From the NCBI RefSeq assembly GCF_050947875.1, contig NC_134569.1, forward strand, positions 42,485,277 to 42,549,276: 64,000 nt of DNA, written 5' to 3'. Both the position numbers and the translations under genes were made by a program. Source of the DNA: Dermacentor variabilis (taxonomy: Eukaryota; Arthropoda; Arachnida; Ixodida; Ixodidae). The first letter of the stretch is position 1; each line of letters starts with the position of its first letter. The notes under the pieces were generated by a model. It had not been told where the DNA came from, did not search any database, and saw nothing but the letters and a program-made list of their open reading frames with translations. Of this stretch, positions 1 to 8,269 are shown piece after piece.

Positions 1-274
1 CGCACAGCGCCTACTAGAGACGCCGTCGTGGACGGATTTTGATTTTCCACTATCGAATTCGTTAAGGTGCGCAAAATTATTTCACTAGCGACATTGCAAT
101 GCGCACACATGGGCCACCGCCGCAGCTGCAAATCTAGATGTGCTTAAGCATTAAGACATATGCATGGATAAGTTGGTTTTTCACCTTAACACAAAAGTCA
201 CGATACAAGAGTTGAGCAAACTGTCCCTGTGTCGTCGCAGGCTGTGAGACCGGGCTAGTTGGTATTCCATGCTA

Positions 275-400
275 AAGTGACTAGCGCAAGAGTGGACACG
301 GGACACTAGAGGCGACAAGGATAAGCGCGCAAACATCCAACTGGGCGCTTGTCCTTGTAGCGTCTTTAGTGTTCCCTGTCCACTCTTGCACTAGTCACTT
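275..400. repeat. Long imperfect inverted repeat (hairpin)
   Basis: The arm 275-328 is nearly the reverse complement of 345-400. Both arms carry an AAGTGACTAG block, a CAAGAGTGGACA block and a run ending AAGCGC, with only a few mismatches and a loop of about 16 bases. It is preceded at 251 by CCGGGCTAGTTGGTA, and a close variant of that motif recurs at 36,826, so this is probably part of a dispersed family. A foldback element end or a transcribed hairpin are both possible. Confidence 0.7.
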
Positions 401-401
401 C

Positions 402-808
402 AGTTTGTGTCGTTGTCCGTTAGCACGCTATAGCCGAAGCTGTTCGCAATATTACGTCTCCATTTACTGGCCACCAGGCCAGGTACACCATTGGGTACGA
501 CATATACAGTACTTGCAGTTAGTTTCCAAAGTAGTCTCCTATGGCGGTTGTCCACGTGCGTGAAGCAAGAACGATATTTAAAATTATTGTGCAGTAATAT
601 ATGCGGGATTTGTGTGTTCTCCCCATTCTCTACCATGTTTCCGTTCCGCCTTTATTATATAGCCGCAATGTAGACTAGCAGCTATCGAACGCCATAAAGG
701 CTATCCACATACTCAAAGACCTCGCGCACAACTCCTGACGCTTAATTGTACTCAAGAGCTGTGCGACTGCCCAGGACATCCTTAACGAATGTTACATAAC
801 ACATTATG
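402..808. other. No gene seen
   Basis: No coding signature, RNA gene or clear repeat could be recognised here. The short open frames lack conserved motifs. Confidence 0.5.
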
Positions 809-810
809 AG

Positions 811-1003
811 GTTTTACTTGCCAAAACCACGATTTCATTAGGAGGCACACCGTAGTGGAGGATTCGAGAATAATTTAGACCACTTGGGATTTTTTAACGT
901 GTGCCTAGCCCTAAGTACGCGGGTTTTCGCATTTCACACCCATTGAAATACCGCTGCCGTGGTTGGGATTCGATCTCGAGACCTCGTGATTAGCAGCCGA
1001 ACC
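811..1003 (-). mobile_element. tRNA-derived SINE, reverse orientation
   Basis: Read on the minus strand, the head at 955-1003 has a Pol III B-box-like GATTCGATC context after a tRNA-like stretch. It is followed by a body containing the complement of GACCACTTGGGATTTTTTAA (876-895) and a tail containing CCAAAACCACGAT (821-833). The same head, body and tail order recurs near 23.7, 41.9, 47.8 and 60.1 kb. I recognise this architecture as a common tick SINE; the family name is not asserted. It is non-coding. Confidence 0.7.
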
Positions 1004-1010
1004 CAATAAA

Positions 1011-2250
1011 AGCTAAGCAACTACGGAGGGGAAGGAATGTTGGCAGTAGGAGAAAGGTGACAGCCGGAAGGTGAGACAATTTGTTCCAATCCTCATTACG
1101 CGAAAATCGGTACCATCTGTTTTGTCGAAGAATGACACCGTAGAATGCATTGTATTCAATGAGTGAAAAAATTATGCGAATCCTATGTATGTGCGAATCG
1201 ATGTAAGCAAAGCTTTCTGCGTTTGATGTCATTGTCATCCGTAATCTCCACAGAGTACGCAGGCACTCTCTAATGAAATGCTGTCAATGTTTGCCTGGTT
1301 ACGCCTGCCATTGTGATGCAAATAAACGGGCGCCTTCAACTCTTTTTCTCAGAAAGAAACGCTGAATGAAATGCTGACGTGATCCTAAAGAAGATCAACA
1401 AGCGCCGAAGTGCTCGATCTTATGACGCCCATATTCGTAAGCTTATATTCGTGATTTTTTTTTCTTGGGGGGGGGGTTGTGCTCTTGTACCCTAGAAATG
1501 TCCCTCGGACGTCTCTGACGTGCTCGTTTTTATTCTCAAGTACGCAATGAAAACTCTCATCACTGCAAGTTCATGATGTATTGGTGGCAGGCCACCATGG
1601 CGTGTCGCGCAAGTATGACCACGCTGATTCGTTTGGGTTGACATATACTATTTTGTGCGTCATACTTCCCCACATTCATTTTTCAAACTATGCCAGAGCT
1701 CGAAAAGGGCGGCCAACTCACTACGTCCCTTTCCTCTGTTTACTTCCGCAAAATGTGTGTTTATCGCTGTGATTACCAAATACGCCCAGCGGTATGCTAC
1801 GACACAAGCCTTTCTGGCGGCTGAGCAACTGAAGTCGCAGGCTTTATTCAACATGGCGTCGACGTTCTATATGGCTATCCTCAATTACTTTTCGCGGACT
1901 TCGCTCACCGCCTTCTCTCCAGTGTCATCTCTTACGCTACTAGCTCCTGCTAGACACAACACAAACACGCAACGACCTTAATGAAGTATCAATTACACGC
2001 TAATTGACACACTGTCGACGTATATTTCCGCTGAGCACCAGGATGGGAGCGTTGTCCTGTCTATGGTGACATTATCCGTCTACAGCCTCGCTCAACAACA
2101 CCGCTCGTTACTCATCACGTTTTTTTTTTGTCGGCAAGAGTATAGTGTATTTCCTTCGAATGTGCTTTCGGCTTTAGACGTGACCTTGCACGCCCGCTTA
2201 TTCTGTTACGTTGACGGCGACCGTTGTCGTCAGGATGCCGCCTCATTCTG
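1011..2250. other. No gene seen
   Basis: No supported gene. A run of T next to a run of G lies at about 1447-1476, typical of replication slippage. The open frames at 1581-1981 have no recognisable domain and lack strong start context. Confidence 0.4.
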
Positions 2251-2254
2251 AGCT

Positions 2255-2490
2255 TCGCAGTCACCAGAGACCACAGAAAGCTGTCTTCACAAACAAACCA
2301 CCGAGATTCGAGCCCATCTCCCAAATGCTCCATCTTGCATTTGGGAAATGGGCACGCTAACCATTACGCTACCACCTGCCTCCACCAATTTCTGTTTATC
2401 TATCTGCCTGGAGCAATTGCCGGACTTGTTTGCCAGGCTAAACCCGCCTGCTGCTACAATTCACCACCACCACCACCACCACCATCTCAC
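2255..2490 (-). repeat. tRNA-like repeat with CAC microsatellite
   Basis: On the minus strand, an A-box-like TAGCGTAATGG (about 2362-2372) precedes a 10-bp perfect stem (2319-2328 with 2337-2346) and a B-box-like GGGCTCGAATCTC (about 2302-2314). The position is that of a tRNA variable or anticodon arm. On the plus strand this is followed by a block at about 2408-2460 and a (CAC)n run at 2462-2485. The block, with GGAGCAATTGCCGG and GCCAGGCTAA, recurs at about 53,890-53,945. It is best read as a tRNA-derived dispersed repeat, not a functional tRNA. Confidence 0.5.
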
Positions 2491-2943
2491 TTCACGTTTT
2501 TGCCGCAGACGCAGGCAGAATGGATGCAGAAACGAAAAAAAAGTAAAGATTGCTTGAGCGGCCAGCTGACACATGACCTTAACTTTGGCAGGTTATTCTC
2601 AGTGGAGCGCATGTAGGCTTGCGGCTGTGTGCAGATTGTGGGTCGCCTTAGCTTTATTGTAAATTTGCTTTCACCGACTCTTTTCAGCTAGAACTCAAAT
2701 GCCGGACAAAAATGATACCTACCGTTGAATATTTTTTTCTTGGTTTCAACCAAAAACGCTGATTTACACAAATAGTGATCTTTTTAAGAAATGGCATAAG
2801 GATACTACATTTCGGGTCATGTCGTTGTGTCAGTACGGGCCGGCACCACGTATCGACGAAAGGGCATCACAATGCCGATGCACGCGGCAGGTTACTGAAT
2901 GAAGAAATCAGGAAGCGACTGTTTTTCAGTTCTCGCAACACAT
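2491..2943. other. No gene seen; flank of Gypsy element
   Basis: Nothing recognisable. The last bases (ACAT, 2940-2943) would be the left target duplication of the Gypsy element, but the right flank reads ATAT, so it matches at only three of four positions. Confidence 0.4.
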
Positions 2944-3095
2944 TGTAACAGACACGAAAGGCACGGATAAGAAGAGAAGAAAGAGAGGACGAAGAAAACG
3001 AGGAGTTAGAGAGGCCGGGCTGCGCTACGATCACGCTACCATCATCGTCCAATTCTCCTGTAAATAAAACCATTTCTTCGCAACTCCTCGTAACA
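2944..3095 (+). repeat. 5' LTR of Gypsy element
   Basis: Begins TG and ends CA, and is repeated at 8119-8269. It carries an AATAAA polyadenylation signal at 3063-3068. The two LTRs differ at about five substitutions over roughly 150 bases plus an indel at the first bases, where the 3' copy has lost the canonical TG. At 152 bp it is short for Gypsy LTRs. Confidence 0.92.
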
Positions 3096-3099
3096 GTTG

Positions 3100-3117
3100 T
3101 GGTGAAAGGTGCTGCGT
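3100..3117 (+). promoter_or_regulatory. Candidate primer-binding site
   Basis: A sequence starting TGG lies four bases after the 5' LTR, where a minus-strand primer site complementary to a tRNA 3' CCA end is expected. The tRNA partner cannot be named from the sequence alone. Confidence 0.45.
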
Positions 3118-3201
3118 AATCGACACCCGAAGACTGAACCACAAGTTCTTCGACGGAGCCGTCGCCTTGCTGGACTCCCACCGAATCTACCGGAGTTGAA
3201 T

Positions 3202-4518
3202 ATGTCCCCCGACGCAGACGAACAGCGGCCCATTCCGACTGCTGCCCCAAGTTCTGCTCTGCAACTGAGAGATGCGCGTCCCTTCGCCGGAAGATCGGAC
3301 GAAGACGTCGAGGAAGGGCTCATCCATTATCACCGGGTGAGTGCCGCCAACAGGTGGAACAGCGCTTCTCAGCTTTCGAACGTCGTGTTCTTTCTAACCG
3401 ATACTTCATTGGTGTGGTTCGACAACCACGAGGAAACATTCACAACATGGGGAAGATCTGTTTCGGAAATCAAAGAGCGATTCGGTGACTCCGCGACGAA
3501 AAAGAAAAGGGCAGAACAGACGCTACTGCAACGTGCGCAAGGACCAGGCGAAACCTGCACGACCTACATTGAGGCAGTAATAAAGCTGTGTAGGATGGTG
3601 GACTCTGGAATGTCCGAGGAAGACAAAGTCGGGCACATCCTAAAAGGAATTGCCGAGGATGTTTACAATTTCCTCATTGCAAAAGACAGCCTGGCTTCCG
3701 TCGCTTACATCCTTCGGCACTGTCGCACTTTCGAGCAACTAAAGACGAGGCGCATAACGCCGAAGTTTGGCAGGCTAGCCAATGTAACGACAGTTGCAAG
3801 CGTGGACAGCAACCAGCCCCTTGATCTTGCATCAACGATCCGACAAATAGTTCGGGAAGAATTCAGTCTGCACGCGCAAGTGACACATCCAGGCACTCAT
3901 AGCTTCCGCCTACCACCAGATTTTGAGCCAAACGTGGCATCCTTCTCCCCGTATCTTGCGGCAAGGGGCACTGAGGATTATGAATTCGCGCCCCGACAGC
4001 AGCCACGTCTCTACGACAGAGGCCCTACTTATGACGCTCGGCCACAACGAGAGCAGCCGCGTTTTTACCCCCGAGGCCCTGCGACTTCTGTCAGGCCGCG
4101 ACAAGAACAGCACCGACCCTACCACCACGACGCGACTTTTGAAAGATATAACGGATTTCAGCAAGCAGCAGAGACACGTTATCCACATGACCACGAACTT
4201 TCTCGCCGCCCGCAGCCGTCAACCATTCGTTTCGAGGAAGACGCTGTGAACCGCGACCCTCCCGTGTGCTACAACTGCGGTTCCACAGGCCATATAGCTC
4301 GGTATTGTCGCCAAGCCCGTCAATCACGTAGGACGCCATCGATGTTCTCGCCACCCAGAACCCGTACTTCATATGACCTGCGGACGACCGATTTGCTTCC
4401 AAGGGATCACTTCTCACACGAGACCAGACGCAGCGATTCGCCAGCATCTGAGCAGAGTTTCACGCCTCCAAATAGCCGTCCCCGTCGCTCTGCGTCCCCT
4501 CGGCGCCGTTCTTCCTGA
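3202..4518 (+). CDS. gag: Gag-like nucleocapsid precursor of Gypsy element
   Basis: A 438-residue frame from ATG 3202 to TGA 4516-4518. The open frame extends upstream to 3109, but only via a GTG, so the ATG is preferred. Residues of roughly 30-180 resemble the retrotransposon Gag capsid domain (conserved VWFDN, then a later FGD). A basic Arg/Pro/Gln-rich region follows, then a single zinc knuckle C356-X2-C359-X4-H364-X4-C369 for nucleic-acid binding. The C-terminus is Arg/Ser/Pro rich. The TGA at 4516 is probably premature: the same frame continues to a slippery heptamer and TAG at 4534. Gag would assemble the virus-like particle in the cytoplasm. Confidence 0.88.
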   Translation: MSPDADEQRPIPTAAPSSALQLRDARPFAGRSDEDVEEGLIHYHRVSAANRWNSASQLSNVVFFLTDTSLVWFDNHEETFTTWGRSVSEIKERFGDSATKKKRAEQTLLQRAQGPGETCTTYIEAVIKLCRMVDSGMSEEDKVGHILKGIAEDVYNFLIAKDSLASVAYILRHCRTFEQLKTRRITPKFGRLANVTTVASVDSNQPLDLASTIRQIVREEFSLHAQVTHPGTHSFRLPPDFEPNVASFSPYLAARGTEDYEFAPRQQPRLYDRGPTYDARPQREQPRFYPRGPATSVRPRQEQHRPYHHDATFERYNGFQQAAETRYPHDHELSRRPQPSTIRFEEDAVNRDPPVCYNCGSTGHIARYCRQARQSRRTPSMFSPPRTRTSYDLRTTDLLPRDHFSHETRRSDSPASEQSFTPPNSRPRRSASPRRRSS

Positions 4519-4526
4519 CCGCCCCC

Positions 4527-4564
4527 GGGAAACTAGCATCCGCGGCCAGTGGATGTGTGGTCGC
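4527..4564 (+). promoter_or_regulatory. Programmed -1 ribosomal frameshift signal (gag to pol)
   Basis: GGGAAAC at 4527-4533 lies in the gag phase as G_GGA_AAC, the X_XXY_YYZ form, and is followed immediately by an in-frame TAG (4534-4536). After an 8-base spacer, 4542-4548 pairs with 4558-4564 as a seven-base-pair stem with one G-U pair and a nine-base loop. The protease frame is gag minus one, is open from 4476, and has no ATG before the protease motif. This is the expected geometry. In this copy the upstream TGA at 4516 would stop ribosomes before they reach it. Confidence 0.75.
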
Positions 4565-5157
4565 CGGACGGTCTTTGCAAGAAATACCTCTGCATGTTGT
4601 GATGTTCAAAAACACAGTGAATGTCTCGATTGACGGAATACCGACCATGGCGTTAGTTGACACTGGGGCGACTGTGTCTGTGATGAGCCTCGCTTTGAAA
4701 AACCGGCAAGGCCACAAAGTTATGTTTTCTTGGAACGACGGTATTACCTTTCGTGGAGTAGGCGGCGAGTGGTTTCATCCCCTTGGTGTTTGTGCTGTGA
4801 GTGTTTTGTTGGCTGGGAAAGTGTTTGTGTCGGAAATCCTTGTTCTTTCTCGTTGTTCGCACGACGTTATTCTTGGTATCGATTTTCTTGAACAGTGCGG
4901 CGCTTCCGTGGACTGTGGTTGTGGCGAAATCTCATTGAACAAGTTATTTATATCAGCACATTCTGAACAAAGCTTGGGTAGTGAAGACAAGGACACAGAC
5001 ACAGTCAGTGTTCTTGATGAAGTGATTGTACCATCGTGGTGCCTGACGCCCGTTCGTGTTTCTACAACTACTGTTGATACTGATTGTGTTGACCTTGTAG
5101 TTAGGCCTCTCCGCATAAACGGTGCTAAAAAATATACTTGTGCCCTGCTCTGTCGTG
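4534..5157 (+). pseudogene. pol: Pol segment 1: aspartic protease
   Basis: The frame is minus one to gag, with no start codon of its own, consistent with a Gag-Pol fusion. The retropepsin active site LVDTGATVSVMS has its catalytic Asp codon at 4659-4661, and a downstream ILGIDFL motif (around 4873-4893) matches the retropepsin C-terminal conserved block. The frame then runs into a poly-A stretch near 5127-5132. After it, homology continues in the next frame, implying a small indel in the A-run, and that frame meets a TGA at 5158-5160. The protease itself looks complete; the linkage to RT is broken. It would cleave Gag-Pol inside the particle. Confidence 0.85.
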
Positions 5158-5160
5158 TGA

Positions 5161-6426
5161 ATGACGAAAGGAGTCGCCACATTGTGGGCGCTGAACTCTT
5201 CCGCCACGCCGGTTGTCCTTCCTCGCGGTATGAAAATCGCTCTTTTCGATGAAGCCGCATGTACTTCAATAGCGGCACTAACTACGGACGTTTCTACAGC
5301 TTACTTTCCTTGCGATAATCGCCATTCTGAAGAGCTAATGCTTGGCATGATCAGCAAAGCTCTCGGTACATCGGAACGGCAAGCACTGGTACAAGTCCTT
5401 GCCAGGCATGAGGCCGAATTTGATTTCACGCATGGAGATGCACCCCTTCATTTACCGTCATACCGCGTCCTGCGCTCGTCACAGAATAGATACTGGCTCA
5501 GCACACCCCATCCGCCAGAAGCCCTACCGAGTGCCGTCGTCCGAGCGCAAAGTTATTGCCGAGCAAGTCAAGGAGATGATGAACAAAAGTGTCGTTCAAG
5601 AGTAATCTAGTCCATGGGCAGCCCCAGTAATCCTGGTCCGAAAAAAAGATGGCTCCTGGAGATTCTGCGTGGATTACAGACATCTAAACGCAGTGACGAA
5701 GAAGGATGTCTATCCACTACCGCTAATCGATGACGTCAGTGATTGCTTACACGCTGCTTCTTACTTCTCAACACTTGATTTGCGATTGGGGTACTGGCAA
5801 ATACCTATGGACCCTGCCGACAAGGAAAAGATCGCTTTCGTGACTCCAGAGGGCCTATTCGAATTTAATGTTATGCCTTTTGGCCTTTGCAATGCTCCTG
5901 TCACCTTTGAAAGATTCATGGACACAGTACTACGCGGTCTAAAGTGGGAGATATGCATATGATACCTCGATGATGTTGTAATGTTTGGCCGCACGTTTGA
6001 AGAACATAACGAACGCCTCAGCCTCGTTCTCGACTGCATTGAGAAAGCTGGACTGGTCCTAAACTCAAAAAAGTGTCGGTTCGACGAACGTCAAACACTG
6101 GTCCTGGGACACTTAGTCGACAAGGATGGCGTCAGACCCGATCCTCGTAAGATTGAAGCAGTGAGCTCCTTCAAGCCACCGCAGTCAACACGAGAACTCC
6201 GCTCATTCATTGGCCTATGTTCGTATTTTCGTCGTTTTCTTCCCCGGTTTGCCGACATCGTTTACCCGTTGACAAGTATTTTGCGACAAAATGCATCCTT
6301 CAATTGGACGCCAGAGTGTGACGCATCATTCTCTCAACTGTAGTTTATACTAACGTCAGCACTCCTCTTGCGTCACTTCGATCCATCTTGCCCGACTGAA
6401 GTTCACACTGATGCGAGGGGAATCGG
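5161..6426 (+). pseudogene. pol: Pol segment 2: reverse transcriptase (broken)
   Basis: RT fingers, palm and thumb are recognisable. HRIDTGSA and PIRQKPYRV lie near 5480-5530, then VDYRHLN (from 5669), [33 protein letters not shown] and the catalytic YLDD (codons 5963-5974). RSFIGLCSYFRRF follows. Breaks are a frame change near 5470, TAA at 5603-5605, TGA at 5960-5962 directly before the YLDD, TAG at 6341-6343, and a one-base deletion near 6427. The RT domain therefore cannot be translated through. The sequence family is clearly Ty3/Gypsy, by the [10 protein letters not shown] and YLDD blocks. Confidence 0.92.
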
Positions 6427-6704
6427 ATAGGAGCGGTGCTTGTACAACGTCACAGTGGTGCAGAACAGGTTGTCGCATATGCCAGCCGTTGTCTGAGCAA
6501 ATCTGAACGCAATTATACGGTCACGGAACAGGAATGCCTGGCAGCCGTTTTCGCCGTACAAAAGTTTCGATGTTATCTTTACGGTAGACCATTCAAGATT
6601 ATCAACGACCATCATTCTTTATGCTGGCTGGTCGGTTTGCGTGATCCCTCTGGTCGCCTCGCACGTTAGGCGCTGCGCCTCCAGGAATACGACTTTGCGG
6701 GTAC
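6427..6704 (+). pseudogene. pol: Pol segment 3: RNase H (broken)
   Basis: Homology resumes in a new frame with [31 protein letters not shown] and a C-terminal block ending [11 protein letters not shown], typical of Gypsy RNase H. The glutamate of TEQECLA belongs to the active site. A TAG at 6667-6669 replaces the Trp expected after GRLAR, and the frame changes again near 6695-6705. This domain would degrade the RNA strand during reverse transcription. Confidence 0.88.
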
Positions 6705-8083
6705 AAGAGTGGCCGTCGTCACGCTGACGCAGACTGCTTCTCTCGGATTCCTCTTGCGACTACCGACTGCGATGCTGAGAATTTTGACGACTGTCTCGCT
6801 GCTGTTACTCCTACGTTCCCTGACGCGGCAGACTTTCAGCGAGAACAACGGGATGATGTTACCCTTGATCCGCTTTTTGTCGCCGCCCGTACTTCTAAAG
6901 GCAGCGGTCGTTTTACTGTCCGTGATAAATTGCTGTACAAAACTAATTACTCCGGGCATGGAGCGCGTTTTCTGCTTCTTGTCCCCGAGAGTCTCCGCTC
7001 CGAGGTTCTACGCGCCATGCATGACGATGTGACATCCGGCCATTTCGGCTTCGTACGAACGCTGCACCGCATGCAGGAGCGCTTTTACTGGCCCAAGATG
7101 TACGAAGCAACCAAGCGCTATGTCGCTATGTCGCTAGTTGTGAAACGTGCCAACGTCACAAACGACCGACCACCGCAGCCCCGGGTCCCCTTCGGCCATT
7201 GACACCGCCCAGTACGCCGTTCGAGCAAGTAGGCATTGACCTTCTGGGTCCATTCCCGCCATCTAACAACAGGAACCGCTGGATATATGTCTGCGTAGAC
7301 CATCTTACACGGTATGCAGAAACTGCAGCCATACCGTCTTCCACCGCTGCTTGCGTGGCGGCCTTCCTTCTCCGTTCCGTGGTCCTTCGTCATGGCCCAC
7401 CACGTGTCATCATCAGCGACCGTGGTCACCGTGGTCGCCAGTTCACGGCTGATGCCATTGAAGAGTTACTTCGTTTGTGCACTTCACAGTTCCGTCATTC
7501 CATGCCATATCATCCACAGACCAATGGCCTCGTTGAAAGGACAAACAGAACGCTGACTAACATGCTTGCTATGTACGTCTCCTCCAATCATAAGAACTGG
7601 GACGACGTGCTGCCCTTCATCACTTATGCATACAACACTGCGAAGCACGAAACCACGAATTATAGCCCATTTTACCTCCTGTATGCAAGGTTACTGCGAA
7701 GCCCTCTGGACACTTTCCTACCTTTCGTTCTGCACAGTGATGATTCTGTATCGAAGACTTTGTGTCTCGCTGAAGAAGCGCGTCGAATAGCTCGTCTTCG
7801 TACTCTGGCCTCGCAAAGTCATTCGAAAGAGCGATACGACGACCGTCACGTACAAGTATCGCTGCAAAAAGGTGACTTATTCCTCCTTTGGACACCGCAA
7901 CGCAAGCGTGGATTGTACCAAAAGTTCCTGTCACAATATTCAGGCCCATTTGTAGTTGTGGACCGCCTGAGCGAACTCACTTACGTCATAGCTCGCCTCC
8001 TGTGCAATGGTCGGCGATCAAGCAGAACTCAGCTGACTCATATTGCTCGCCTGAAGCCTTTCTACCCTGCTTGTACATCCTGA
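6705..8083 (+). pseudogene. pol: Pol segment 4: integrase (frameshifted)
   Basis: The first part (6705-7132) holds the linker and the HH part of the HHCC zinc domain (MHDDVTSGHF). A perfect 8-bp tandem duplication at 7117-7132 then shifts the frame. The CETC half of the zinc domain (Cys codons 7139-7141 and 7148-7150) and the catalytic core continue in the next frame to TGA 8081-8083. The DDE triad is visible: Asp 7238-7240, Asp 7418-7420 and Glu 7535-7537. A 9-bp in-frame duplication (7420-7437) adds three residues directly after the second Asp. The C-terminus ends without a chromodomain. Confidence 0.9.
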
Positions 8084-8110
8084 CTCGCCCCACGGGCTTC
8101 GTCTGCTTGC

Positions 8111-8118
8111 GGGGAAAG
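8111..8118 (+). promoter_or_regulatory. Polypurine tract
   Basis: GGGGAAAG sits immediately upstream of the 3' LTR, the expected plus-strand primer for reverse transcription. Confidence 0.75.
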
Positions 8119-8269
8119 TTAACAGATACGAAAGGCACGGACAGGAAGAGAAGAAAGAGAGGACGAAGAAAACGAGGAGTTAGAGAGGCCGGGCTGCACT
8201 ACGATCACGCTATCATCATCGTCCAATTCTCCTGTAAATAAAACCATTTCTTCGCAACTCCTCGTAACA
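8119..8269 (+). repeat. 3' LTR of Gypsy element
   Basis: Direct repeat of 2944-3095, with AATAAA at 8237-8242 and the same CGTAACA end. The first bases read TT rather than TG, a degenerate terminus. Confidence 0.92.

Larger units (their letters stand above)
2944..8269 (+). mobile_element. Ty3/Gypsy LTR retrotransposon, full length, decayed
   Basis: The element is 5.3 kb with short direct LTRs (2944-3095 and 8119-8269), a TGG primer-site candidate just inside the 5' LTR and a GGGGAAAG polypurine tract just before the 3' LTR. The internal order gag, protease, reverse transcriptase, RNase H, integrase is the Ty3/Gypsy order. Pol carries several stop codons and frame changes, so this copy cannot encode a full polyprotein. 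No envelope-like ORF follows integrase, and no chromodomain is evident. Confidence 0.95.
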
